Shown in pieces: positions 48,426 through 57,243 of a stretch of DNA of 64,000 bases; within the stretch, counting starts at the first letter, position 1; each line of letters opens with the position of its first letter. A model generated the notes under the pieces. The model was given only the letters and a program-made list of their open reading frames with translations, did not search any database and was not told the DNA's origin. The stretch comes from Paludibacteraceae bacterium (GTDB lineage: Bacteria > Bacteroidota > Bacteroidia > Bacteroidales > Paludibacteraceae): contig JAKSKZ010000008.1 in the NCBI GenBank assembly GCA_024401475.1, forward strand, positions 1 through 64,000, written 5' to 3'. The position numbers and the translations under genes were made by a program.

Positions 48426-50390
48426 TTATTTCACTCTTACCTTATACACCTTGCCCGTTTCTGCAGACTGCAAGAAGAGAATGGTATTGGATTGATAAGA
48501 AGAGAGTTGATCGGAAACCGAAGAGGAGTTGTCGATAACTATGACACCCGTCTTTTGTCCTAAAGTGCTACTAACAGTATAAGCACCTGCTGGAACCAGA
48601 CCATTAGCAATATCCTCCACCTTTGTTGCATCAAGAGGTTCAATTTTAAACCAATCAATGTCAAAGAATGAGTTGTCTATGTAAAGTTTCAAGATATGTT
48701 CTCCTGCAGCCAACTCTTTGGTATCTGCCTTCACTTCAACCAACGTATTCCAATCTCCTGTGTTTGTTGCCTTGATTTCGTCAGTGATGACTTCATCATC
48801 GAGCAAGAAATGGAACGATGCCTCATCATTATCTGTGGAGACAAGTGATGTAATCGTATAACGAGAAGTCTCTGCAATATTCACAGTATATTCCAACCAC
48901 TCACCCTTCACCGTATAGCCAAGACGAATGTTTCCATCCACGTCTTTGATATCAACGCCGTAGCCTTTACGGTAATCCGAATCAAGATTGTTTGCTCTCT
49001 CCTCATCGTGGTAAGAAACGCCTTCTCCTCCCTCATCAAAATCTTCCGCCTCTATCTTACCTGGAATTGCAAGTGCAGTACCCTTGAACGGAGTTTGAAC
49101 CGCCTCCTTACAAGTGATATTGTTTTTAGAAGCATAGTCTTTATACCATTTCCAGCATGCATAACCACAAGCCTCGTTTGGATTATTCTTGGTAGAGAAA
49201 GATGCTCGTGCAATGCCCGTCTTCAAAAAATACTCCATGTCCAAATAATCGTCCGTACTTGTCAAATTCATGGAGATGTTGCCAAAATGATCTTTCATCG
49301 TCTTGAACGCATTACCCCACTTGGAAGTACTTGCGGTTCCCCAAGTTCCATAGTTCTTGGTTTCGTAGTTACCGTCATACTTTTTCTTAGGTTGGCCGTT
49401 TTCATCATAAACGATTTCACCTGGAGACCAGTCTATCTCGGTAACAACTACTGGCTTAGAAGTCACGCCAGGGACCTGCTTTTGAAAATTAGAGATGAAT
49501 GTCTGTGCATTGGCATTATTATCATCGTTACCATACCAACCTGGATAGACATGGACTGCATATCCGAAGTTGTTATCCCTAATTGGGTATTTTGCATAAC
49601 TCTCATAAGATGATTGGTATCCCTCACCTGGGATCCAAATAATACCCGTAAAACCATTCGAACGAATCTTATCTACGATAGGTTGGAAGAAATCGGTCTT
49701 AGCCGCACTATTAGCTGGCCCCCACGTGCCATCGGTAGGACGGCTACCATCAGCTTGACGCACACGAACAGGCTCGTTAGCCAACTCCAACGACAGCCAA
49801 CCCGCATACTCCTTCACCTTCGGATTGCTTGAGACGATGTCCCACACATCCAAAAGATACTTTTGATAAGCATCGCCCACTTGGATATCCTCAGGGCAAA
49901 CGCCTGGTGGACGCATAATGACGTACAAGCCATGAGCGTTAGCATCCTCGGCAATTGGCACAAACAACTCCTCCAAATAGAGTTTTACTTTATCTCTATC
50001 GTAAGTAATGGCCAAATTGCTCTCGCCACCATCCACATTACCTATATTATCACGCCTCAACCAAGATGGTTCCATGTGAAGACGGAACAAATCACAATAC
50101 GCACCATCGGATGTGGCAGTAATAGCATCGAAAATCTTCGTGAAATATTCTCGTGCACGAGGAGCTGCTGCTGGGACATAACCTCCGATATCCCAACTCG
50201 ACCAACGATTGCTGTTGAACCACATACTTGGCGTGTCCATCACACCATGTAAGATTATTGAGTTTCCATTAGGATCCGTCAATTGATTACCTTCGACATG
50301 AAGGTCGGGCGTACACCCATATACTCCTTGTGAGTATGAGAATACCGCTGGCATCGCTGCCAACAAGAGTGTAAAAATTTTGCGTTTCAT
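48426..50390 (-). CDS. GH5-family endoglucanase-like enzyme with CBM6-like module and C-terminal sorting-type tail
   Basis: A 654-residue secreted glycoside hydrolase. A signal peptide (residues 1-21) is followed by a GH5 (beta/alpha)8 domain to about residue 425. The acid/base Glu is in LANEPV (E206), the conserved His in AVHVYPGWY (H280), and the nucleophile Glu in VVVTEIDW (E318). A CBM6-like beta-sandwich (about 441-590) has IEAEDFDEGGEGVSYHDEE and WLEYTVNI. The tail (about 600-654, LGQKTG to YKVRVK) matches the end of the giant protein upstream in the sequence and resembles the last strands of a T9SS domain. GH5 enzymes act on cellulose, beta-glucan or mannan, and the exact substrate is not readable. 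It has its own promoter (50427-50456) and terminator. Confidence 0.92.
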   Translation of the reverse strand: MKRKIFTLLLAAMPAVFSYSQGVYGCTPDLHVEGNQLTDPNGNSIILHGVMDTPSMWFNSNRWSSWDIGGYVPAAAPRAREYFTKIFDAITATSDGAYCDLFRLHMEPSWLRRDNIGNVDGGESNLAITYDRDKVKLYLEELFVPIAEDANAHGLYVIMRPPGVCPEDIQVGDAYQKYLLDVWDIVSSNPKVKEYAGWLSLELANEPVRVRQADGSRPTDGTWGPANSAAKTDFFQPIVDKIRSNGFTGIIWIPGEGYQSSYESYAKYPIRDNNFGYAVHVYPGWYGNDDNNANAQTFISNFQKQVPGVTSKPVVVTEIDWSPGEIVYDENGQPKKKYDGNYETKNYGTWGTASTSKWGNAFKTMKDHFGNISMNLTSTDDYLDMEYFLKTGIARASFSTKNNPNEACGYACWKWYKDYASKNNITCKEAVQTPFKGTALAIPGKIEAEDFDEGGEGVSYHDEERANNLDSDYRKGYGVDIKDVDGNIRLGYTVKGEWLEYTVNIAETSRYTITSLVSTDNDEASFHFLLDDEVITDEIKATNTGDWNTLVEVKADTKELAAGEHILKLYIDNSFFDIDWFKIEPLDATKVEDIANGLVPAGAYTVSSTLGQKTGVIVIDNSSSVSDQLSSYQSNTILFLQSAETGKVYKVRVK

Positions 50391-50426
50391 GTGTTATATG
50401 GTTTTTTAGTTCAGTTATTCTAAAGG

Positions 50427-50456
50427 CAAATATAATCAATCTTTCAAAATATCAAA
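50427..50456 (-). promoter_or_regulatory. Promoter of the GH5 gene
   Basis: On the minus strand -33 TTTG (50453-50456; another TTTG adjoins it at 50457-50460) and -7 TATATTTG (50427-50434) are separated by 18 bases, 37 bases before the ATG at 50390. Confidence 0.72.
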
Positions 50457-50541
50457 CAAAGGATAGGTATTCCTTACGGGAAAAAGGCTAAACAACACTT
50501 ATTTATCGATGATTTATTGACATTACTCTATGAGACGAAAA

Positions 50542-50574
50542 AAAGGTGACAGAAGAATACTCCTGCCACCCTTT
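50542..50574 (-). terminator. Terminator of the GH9 gene
   Basis: An imperfect stem of about 11 bp (AAAGGGTGGCAG / CTGTCACCTTT, one bulge and one G-U pair) is followed on the minus strand by a T run, 50 bases after the GH9 stop. Confidence 0.78.
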
Positions 50575-50623
50575 CTATCTATTCGTCATTCAAAGTCGTT
50601 GATAGCGACTCTAAAGACCATCT

Positions 50624-53575
50624 TTATTGTCTCACAATTCTTGCCGTGGAGACTGCATCGTCACTAACCACCTTCACAACATAAATGCCAGAAGGCAATG
50701 AAGACAAATCCATAGCGGCAGAAGGTCCTGCAAATTCAATCTTTGCCACCATAGAACCTGCGAAACTATAAACCTCTACAACTGATTGATTAGCATTTGC
50801 ACCCACCTCTACCATCATCATATCTGTCACAGGATTTGGATAGATGCGGCACACAGACTCTGAAGCGATAGTTTCAACATTCATCAAATCACCCGGTTTA
50901 GCCACAACCACAGCACGAGCACATCCCGAGCCAGCAGTCACATTCCAATCAACGAGTCCTAAGAACGGATTGTTAGAAGCCGTTCCGTTATCAGCACCAG
51001 TGAACGTAATAGGGCTGCCCTGATTTACATAAGTTGAATAAGCTGGACCTGATTGGAAGAAACCAACAGCGGCATTACTTGGCTTAGCGGTCAAAGCATA
51101 ATCTCCCGCCTCCTCAATCATAATCGGATTGGAGAATGTGAACTTTGCATAACCAGTGCTAGAAAGATTCACGGCGTCGGATGTGAATGTACTCTTTTTG
51201 CCATTGTGCGTCAATTCAACTGTGATAGTTTGACTACCTGCTCCGTAAACGCTCTCGATATAGGCTGTAAAGCCGGTAATCATCAAAGGCTTATCGGCAG
51301 TAAACAAAGCTGCGACATTACCCCAGTTGGTCGCCTTGTCTGTAAACGACTTGTCTGTAGGACCCACAACCAATGACATTGCACCTGCGTCTTGCACATA
51401 GAATGTCTTTGGCTCACTTATAACTGTAGAATAAACAGATCCTTTTGCCAATGGCGTTCCGCCCTCTGGCACATCATACCACTCATAGTCACCCTCTGAC
51501 TTAACCTCCATAGAAACAGTTCCACCTTTTGCGGCAACAACATCAACCTCAGGAAGCAATGAAGTGACCTTCACCTTCTTAGTTACGGAAGCACAGCCGA
51601 CAGCAGAAATCTCGCAAGAGTATTCACCAGCCTTAGTCACCACATAAGTCGAACTTGTCTCGCCCGAAAGTTCGGAGCCATCACAATACCATTGATAAGA
51701 TACTGGAGCATTCAATGTCACATCCAACTCATAAGAGGCTGGATCGCAAAGTTCCAAAGCATCAGGGAATTCCACATCAGGCAAATCACCCAACACATTA
51801 ACAGAACCCTCTGTTGTCCAAACACCAGCCGAATCGAGCACACACTTATACTCACCAACCGATGTAGCCTTATAAGTGGAAGCTGTAGCGCCATTGATCT
51901 TCTCGCCATCCTTATACCAAGTGAATGTCATATTTCCAGCGGGCGTGATATTAGAGTTGAGTTCCACCTCGCTCGCTCCACAAATTGAGACATCATCACC
52001 CAATTCAGGAGAAGGATGACCGAACTTATTTATATTGACAGGAGATAATTTGGAATTCAAATATCCCAAAGCACCAACAAGACCAGCATTGTAGTCAATA
52101 CCACCCTCTGAAGAAGTATATGACTTCTCATCGTCCGAATAAGTGCCCGGATCCAAAGATCCACCCACCATATATCCTAACTGAACATATTTGTAAGAAG
52201 CATCCAAGTGAGGAAGCGCATTCTCATCGTTGTTATCTACACGATAGAAATTTCTGTGGTGAGGGTAAACAGGGAACTTATCGCCCAAACCAACCACAAA
52301 AGAGTAGTTTTTACTATTCTTTCCGATAATGTAATCCACCGTCGCAACAGAATAAGGATTAACGGTGTCGTCGCCCTTCAACTTGTTATACAAGCCACAA
52401 ACAAATGCCTGGTTTCCAGGGAAACGCAAAACGCCCCAAGTTCCATTCATCTTGTTCAAGAAATAACCAGAAGCTGGCTTATATAAATCTGTCACAAAAA
52501 ACTCCATAGCCTCCATGGCATTTGCACTATACTGAGTGGCCTTGCCTAAAGAAGCCATCAAGTAACAAGCCAAATCCTCGGTGTTGTTGTAACAGAGAGT
52601 ATAGTTGTGATTGTAGTCCTTCTTTTGAAGCATCCAACCACTCGCCGCTTCAGCAGCCTTTAGATATTGGGCATCACCCGTAGCACGATAAAGTTCGGCA
52701 TAGAAAATCACCTCATCGGTTTCGTAACGAGGCTTTGCACCATAAAAAATACAATTGTTTTTGTTTCCTTTGTTTGTTCCTGTGACATACTGGTAGGCCA
52801 CCTTAGCTTTCTCCAAACACTTCTGCGCATATTCCGGATCAAATTTTTTGTAAAGACGAGCCATTGCAGCCAAAGCAGCACCACCCAACGAAGCCATTGA
52901 CGTTTCTCCTCCCGTAGCCTTCTCAAAATAGCGCGGGCCGTCAGCCTCGCCACCTTGACTCTTTGGAAGTGTGGATTTTGTAGGAGAAGTACACCAAACA
53001 GCATGGTCAGCATCACCATTACCCTTCTGGAAATAGAAAGTTTTGTTATCACGGAAGGCCTTCATAATGAAGTCTGTAGCATACTTTACCTCATTCAAGA
53101 TATCAGGAATTCCATCGGGAGCACCCTTTTTACCCTCCCAAGTATAATCACCAGCATTGATATATCCATGATAATCAAAAGAGTAATAATCGTCATATCC
53201 TTCAGGGAACTCAGAATAACCCAACAAAAGCATATAAGCTGAATAGAAGAATGTCTGGCCGAACGTAGCAAAGTCACCACAATCGTACCAACCTCCCGTC
53301 AAATCATAATCACCGTCTGAATCTTTAATGAAAGATTGCCCCTTGACGAAAGCCTTCAAGTTGTTTTTACAAGGATCGGCCACTTGCGTAGGTTCATAAT
53401 CTGCTATCAGCCAATTCGGACCAACACCCGAACGTTGAGCACCATAAAAACGTGTGGTAATCCACAACGCCTTCTGATAATATTCCTTATCAAAGGATGG
53501 GGTTTGAGCCGACGCAGGAAAAAAACCAGAACCTGCCAAAACAGCTAAAGCACCAAGTCTAACGTATTTATTCAT
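50624..53575 (-). CDS. GH9-family cellulase-like enzyme with Ig-like modules and T9SS sorting domain
   Basis: A 983-residue secreted enzyme. A signal peptide (to about residue 24, ending ASAQ) is followed by a GH9 (alpha/alpha)6 domain to about residue 515. The catalytic Asp pair lies in GGWYDCGDF (D98, D101), then come the conserved YPHHRNFYRVD segment and the general-acid Glu in SSEGGIDYNAGL (E490). GH9 enzymes are inverting endoglucanases. Then come two Ig-like domains with Cys pairs, a third strand-rich unit (YEWYDVPEGGTPL), an unrecognised beta domain (about 745-900), and a full type A T9SS domain (IYPNPVTDMM, LPSGIYVVKV, ARIVRQ). The ATG at 53575 is used; a TTG two codons upstream is less likely. 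The usual Ala of GGWYDAGD is Cys here. Confidence 0.93.
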   Translation of the reverse strand: MNKYVRLGALAVLAGSGFFPASAQTPSFDKEYYQKALWITTRFYGAQRSGVGPNWLIADYEPTQVADPCKNNLKAFVKGQSFIKDSDGDYDLTGGWYDCGDFATFGQTFFYSAYMLLLGYSEFPEGYDDYYSFDYHGYINAGDYTWEGKKGAPDGIPDILNEVKYATDFIMKAFRDNKTFYFQKGNGDADHAVWCTSPTKSTLPKSQGGEADGPRYFEKATGGETSMASLGGAALAAMARLYKKFDPEYAQKCLEKAKVAYQYVTGTNKGNKNNCIFYGAKPRYETDEVIFYAELYRATGDAQYLKAAEAASGWMLQKKDYNHNYTLCYNNTEDLACYLMASLGKATQYSANAMEAMEFFVTDLYKPASGYFLNKMNGTWGVLRFPGNQAFVCGLYNKLKGDDTVNPYSVATVDYIIGKNSKNYSFVVGLGDKFPVYPHHRNFYRVDNNDENALPHLDASYKYVQLGYMVGGSLDPGTYSDDEKSYTSSEGGIDYNAGLVGALGYLNSKLSPVNINKFGHPSPELGDDVSICGASEVELNSNITPAGNMTFTWYKDGEKINGATASTYKATSVGEYKCVLDSAGVWTTEGSVNVLGDLPDVEFPDALELCDPASYELDVTLNAPVSYQWYCDGSELSGETSSTYVVTKAGEYSCEISAVGCASVTKKVKVTSLLPEVDVVAAKGGTVSMEVKSEGDYEWYDVPEGGTPLAKGSVYSTVISEPKTFYVQDAGAMSLVVGPTDKSFTDKATNWGNVAALFTADKPLMITGFTAYIESVYGAGSQTITVELTHNGKKSTFTSDAVNLSSTGYAKFTFSNPIMIEEAGDYALTAKPSNAAVGFFQSGPAYSTYVNQGSPITFTGADNGTASNNPFLGLVDWNVTAGSGCARAVVVAKPGDLMNVETIASESVCRIYPNPVTDMMMVEVGANANQSVVEVYSFAGSMVAKIEFAGPSAAMDLSSLPSGIYVVKVVSDDAVSTARIVRQ

Positions 53576-53789
53576 AAGCAACCTTTTATATTTATGCTAT
53601 ATCCACAATATTAGGTTCGCAATTTACAAAAATTTATTGAATTCAAAATTTAAGAGATAAGATTTAAAAGAAAACGCTCTATGATTTTATAATTTATCAT
53701 GAAAATCCCGGTCCGACAAAGATCAACAAGCGACTAATCTTAATTATTTTCTAATTTTGCAAAGATAAACAGGGAATCAATCACACAAG

Positions 53790-54692
53790 ATGAGGCTAAC
53801 AATCAATAACGTCTGCAAAAGTTACAAAGACAAGGTGGCTTTGGAGAATGTATCCATCCAATTGGAAGGAGGCTCCACACTCGGACTATTAGGTCCTAAC
53901 GGAGCGGGGAAAACCACCTTGATTCGTGCCATCACTGGCATCACGCAAATAGACCAAGGGGAGATTCTTCTTGACGGCACTCCAATCAGCAACGAAAGCC
54001 GACGACGAATCGGTTATCTGCCCGAAGAGAGAGGCCTCTATCCCGAGATGAAAGTAGGCGAACAACTACTCTATCTTGCCCAATTAAAAGGAATGCAGAA
54101 AGAGAGCGCAAAAGAGGCCATCAAGAACTGGATGCGAAAGTTCCAAATTTCGGGCACCATGGAGAAACGCACCAACGAACTCTCAAAAGGAATGCAACAA
54201 AAGGTGCAATTCATCGCTGCCGTCATCCACTCGCCTCAACTACTCATTTTAGACGAACCCTTCAGTGGTTTTGACCCTATCAATGCCGCCCTCATTATGA
54301 ATGAAATTCTATCCCTAAAAGAGCAAGGCGTAGGCATCATCCTCTCCACTCACAATATGACTTCCGTAGAGGAAATTTGCGATTCAGTGGCCCTCATCAA
54401 CCACGCCCAAATCATTTTAGAAGGCAAAACTGCCCAAATACGAGAAGCCAACAAAACTGGCAAATTTCTCGTCAAAATCGCAGCGAATGTAGATTTTGAA
54501 TCAGGAGAAACACTCTCTTCGCACTTCACAAAGCAAGAGAATGGTTTTTGGCTCGTCGAAAAGAAAGGAAAGGCAAAAGTTGACAACAATACACTCATCC
54601 GTGAACTGACCGAAATCTTCTCCATCGTCTCTTTTGAAGAGGCCCAACCCTCCATGAACGAGATTTTTCTAAAAGCAGTAAATAACCACTAA
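53790..54692 (+). CDS. ABC transporter ATP-binding protein (NatA-like)
   Basis: A 300-residue cytoplasmic ATPase subunit of an ABC-2 type exporter. Walker A is GLLGPNGAGKTT, the Q-loop region is followed by the signature ELSKGMQQKVQ, Walker B is LLILDEPFSGFDP, and the switch His is in STHNM. The C-terminal extension of about 80 residues is typical of NatA/DUF4162-type subunits. It is followed after 11 bases by its permease. A -7 box TAATTTTG lies at 53752-53759. The substrate is unknown; Na+ or peptide export is a family-level guess. Confidence 0.93.
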   Translation: MRLTINNVCKSYKDKVALENVSIQLEGGSTLGLLGPNGAGKTTLIRAITGITQIDQGEILLDGTPISNESRRRIGYLPEERGLYPEMKVGEQLLYLAQLKGMQKESAKEAIKNWMRKFQISGTMEKRTNELSKGMQQKVQFIAAVIHSPQLLILDEPFSGFDPINAALIMNEILSLKEQGVGIILSTHNMTSVEEICDSVALINHAQIILEGKTAQIREANKTGKFLVKIAANVDFESGETLSSHFTKQENGFWLVEKKGKAKVDNNTLIRELTEIFSIVSFEEAQPSMNEIFLKAVNNH

Positions 54693-54703
54693 CAGTTGTA
54701 GCC

Positions 54704-55927
54704 ATGAACGACTTGCCAATCATCATAAAAAGAGAATATCTAAATAGGGTTAGACGAAAATCATTTTTACTAATGACACTGCTCACTCCCCTATTCTTCA
54801 TCGCGGCAATGATCATTCCCTCTACTATGATGAATGACGTCATAGAGAAAGAATCCATCCTGATCTTTGGCGATAAAAATGGATATTATACAGATGCTTT
54901 ACAACAAAACAGTGAATATACCTTCGTTGAGGCCACAGATGAATATCTTGAAAACACCGACCCCAGCAAAAGTTTCTCTGCCATGTTGTATTTGCCTGAA
55001 GTCTTAGACGAAATGCCTAACATGGCCATGTTGGTCTCCAATTATGAACTATCTGAGCGGCTACAAAATCACCTCAACCAACGACTCTCCGAGGCTGCGA
55101 CAATGGAGAAATGGAGGAAAGGCAGTTCCAACCTTTATGAAATCTGGAAAGAGAACAAAGTGGAAGTGCACTGTCAAAGCATGAAAAATGTTCAATCCGG
55201 AAGCAGTTCAGATGAAACAGCAGCATTGGTTTCCATCATAGTTTCTTTCTTACTCTATATCTTCATTTTCAGTTATGGATCGCAAGTGATGCGTGGCGTA
55301 ACTGAAGAAAAAAGCAACAAAATCATGGAGGTGATGTTTCTCTCCACCCGTGCAAGCCATCTTATGGCAGGAAAAATCATAGGAATCGCCTTGGTTGGGC
55401 TGACACAATTCGTCCTTTGGGCCGGCGTTGCTGGGTTCATTTTTCATAGCATATCCGACCACGAGAGCATCGCGACCACATTGCATGGCATCACTCTTCC
55501 AGAGGCATCCAACATCTACGGATTAGGGGCTTACTTCGTTCTCTTCTTCTTGGCAGGCTATCTACTCTACGCTTCTCTTTTTGCCATTATCGGTGCTTTA
55601 TCCGATCCTGGCACAGACACACAACAATTCTTCCTGCCCGTTACCATTCCCATTCTATTCTCCATCTATGCGGGCATCTACACGGCTTGCCATCCTGAAA
55701 GCGAATTGGCTCTATGGTGTTCGTACATTCCATTTACCTCTCCCATTGTCATGTTGGCCCGCATTTGCCACAACGTCAACCTAATGGAGATTGGCATTTC
55801 TTTCTTTATTTTAGTTGTTACCGACATACTTCTATTCCATCTCGCAGGAAAGATTTATAAATCAGCCATACTTCTGCATGGCAAAAAAATCACTTATAAG
55901 GATTTGTGGGATTTTTGTAAAGGATGA
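54704..55927 (+). CDS. ABC-2 type permease (NatB-like)
   Basis: A 407-residue membrane subunit partner of the preceding ATPase. It has an N-terminal transmembrane helix (residues about 20-40, LLMTLLTPLFFIAAMIIP), a large extracytoplasmic loop to about residue 170, then five or six more hydrophobic segments (LVSIIVSFLLYIFIFSYG, ALVGLTQFVLWAGVAG, YFVLFFLAGYLLYASL). The conserved RGVTEEKSNKIMEVM coupling-helix region of this family is present. Its start lies 11 bases after the ATPase stop, so they form an operon. A probable terminator follows at 56064-56094. Confidence 0.92.
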   Translation: MNDLPIIIKREYLNRVRRKSFLLMTLLTPLFFIAAMIIPSTMMNDVIEKESILIFGDKNGYYTDALQQNSEYTFVEATDEYLENTDPSKSFSAMLYLPEVLDEMPNMAMLVSNYELSERLQNHLNQRLSEAATMEKWRKGSSNLYEIWKENKVEVHCQSMKNVQSGSSSDETAALVSIIVSFLLYIFIFSYGSQVMRGVTEEKSNKIMEVMFLSTRASHLMAGKIIGIALVGLTQFVLWAGVAGFIFHSISDHESIATTLHGITLPEASNIYGLGAYFVLFFLAGYLLYASLFAIIGALSDPGTDTQQFFLPVTIPILFSIYAGIYTACHPESELALWCSYIPFTSPIVMLARICHNVNLMEIGISFFILVVTDILLFHLAGKIYKSAILLHGKKITYKDLWDFCKG

Positions 55928-56063
55928 TTTTTATAACCAGCGAAGAAGAAGCACTTTGACCGTTAGCTTTCTTACCGACCTATTCTGAACAACCCAACCA
56001 AAATTATCAATTTGGATGTTTACAAAAGATGCTTACCTATCATCTTAACCATCTTAACAAAAA

Positions 56064-56094
56064 AACGGGCAACAAGCATAGCCTATCACCCGTT
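56064..56094. terminator. Hairpin between converging permease and fabH genes
   Basis: A short 6-bp stem (AACGGG / CCCGTT) with a 19-base loop, preceded by an A run that is a T run on the minus strand. A weak candidate for both genes. Confidence 0.5.
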
Positions 56095-56118
56095 CCCTTA
56101 ATATTTAGAAGAAACTTG

Positions 56119-57072
56119 TTATTTCCACTCGTATGTTGCTGCCGCAGAGGAGAATCCAGCACCGAAAGCACTGAACACAATCTTGTACCCCTTCTTAATC
56201 TTGCCTTCCGCAATCAACTCGTTCAAAAGGATTGGAATACATGCCGAAGAGGTATTTCCCGAACGCTCTACATTATGAGGGACTTTCTCCTCCGGCAAAT
56301 CCAAATGTTGACGGATGGAATCAATGATACGCAAATTTGCCTGATGAAGCACGAACATATCCACATCTTCCATCTTCCAACCCGTATCTTCAACCACCTT
56401 CTTAATATCGGCAACAGAGGCAGAAACTGCCATCTTGAAGACCTCTCGGCCATTCATCTGTAAGGGTTTGTATTCGCCCTGATCTTTCGTGACAAACGGA
56501 TTATATTCCAACTTACGTCTGTAGTAAAGCACATCCGGCAATGATTTCGTAGAAAGCTTAATCTTTTTCAAGCCTTCTCCATCCGTCACAACCGCAGCAC
56601 TAGCGGCATCACCAAAAAGGATACAAGCTTCGCGAGAAGTCCAATCCACAATACGAGATGGCTCCTCCGCACAAATAATCAATATATTCTTATACCTTCC
56701 TGAAGTGATATAACCATCAGCCATGTCCAACGCTGTCAAAAAACCAGCACAAGCATTATTTATGTCGAAACAAGGACATGTCGCATCAATTTTCCCTTGA
56801 ATGATACAACCCAAAGAAGGAGTCACATAAGAGTTCGCCACATTGGAGCAAATCAACAAATCGACATCAGCCATATCAATTCCAGCGGCGGCTACAGCAT
56901 CTTTTGCAGCTTGCGCGCCCAAATCTATAAGTGATTCCGTCGATATAATTCTTCTTTCCTTGATGCCCGTACGTGAAGCAACCCACTCGTCACTAGTATC
57001 AACATACTTAGCTATCATATCATTCGTAACCCTCAACTGAGGCAATGCTACGCCTGTTCCAATAATTCTCAT
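56119..57072 (-). CDS. fabH: Beta-ketoacyl-ACP synthase III (FabH)
   Basis: A 317-residue condensing enzyme that starts type II fatty-acid synthesis by joining acetyl-CoA (or a branched acyl-CoA) to malonyl-ACP. The nucleophile Cys lies in FDINNACAGFL (C108), the catalytic His in VLHQANLRIID, and the Asn in RSGNTSSACIP. The N-terminal DEWVASRTGIKERR is typical of FabH. It follows a DEAD-box gene on the same strand by 171 bases and has its own promoter at 57162-57194. Confidence 0.96.
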   Translation of the reverse strand: MRIIGTGVALPQLRVTNDMIAKYVDTSDEWVASRTGIKERRIISTESLIDLGAQAAKDAVAAAGIDMADVDLLICSNVANSYVTPSLGCIIQGKIDATCPCFDINNACAGFLTALDMADGYITSGRYKNILIICAEEPSRIVDWTSREACILFGDAASAAVVTDGEGLKKIKLSTKSLPDVLYYRRKLEYNPFVTKDQGEYKPLQMNGREVFKMAVSASVADIKKVVEDTGWKMEDVDMFVLHQANLRIIDSIRQHLDLPEEKVPHNVERSGNTSSACIPILLNELIAEGKIKKGYKIVFSAFGAGFSSAAATYEWK

Positions 57073-57161
57073 ATAGTTTTCTTTTACTTAAGAGTTCGTT
57101 AAAAAACTCAATTTTCCGAATAAGACAAACCACCTAAATTCATCCTACCCCTTTACAACGG

Positions 57162-57194
57162 CAAATTTAAACAATTTGCATGTAAGAAACCAAA
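57162..57194 (-). promoter_or_regulatory. Promoter of fabH
   Basis: On the minus strand -33 TTTG (57191-57194) and -7 TAAATTTG (57162-57169) are separated by 21 bases, 90 bases before the fabH start. Confidence 0.5.
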
Positions 57195-57243
57195 CAAATT
57201 TCATTCCAACACAAAAATTTGGAATTTTAAAATAATTTGGAAT

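Noticed and set aside
48253..53575. GH9-GH5-giant as one operon
   Set aside because: Hairpin terminators follow GH9 (50542-50574) and GH5 (48368-48399), and promoter pairs precede GH5 and the giant. Co-regulation remains possible.
48426..53575. Dockerin or cohesin modules signalling a classical cellulosome
   Set aside because: No duplicated calcium-loop segments (dockerin) or cohesin-like pattern was found in GH5, GH9 or the giant.
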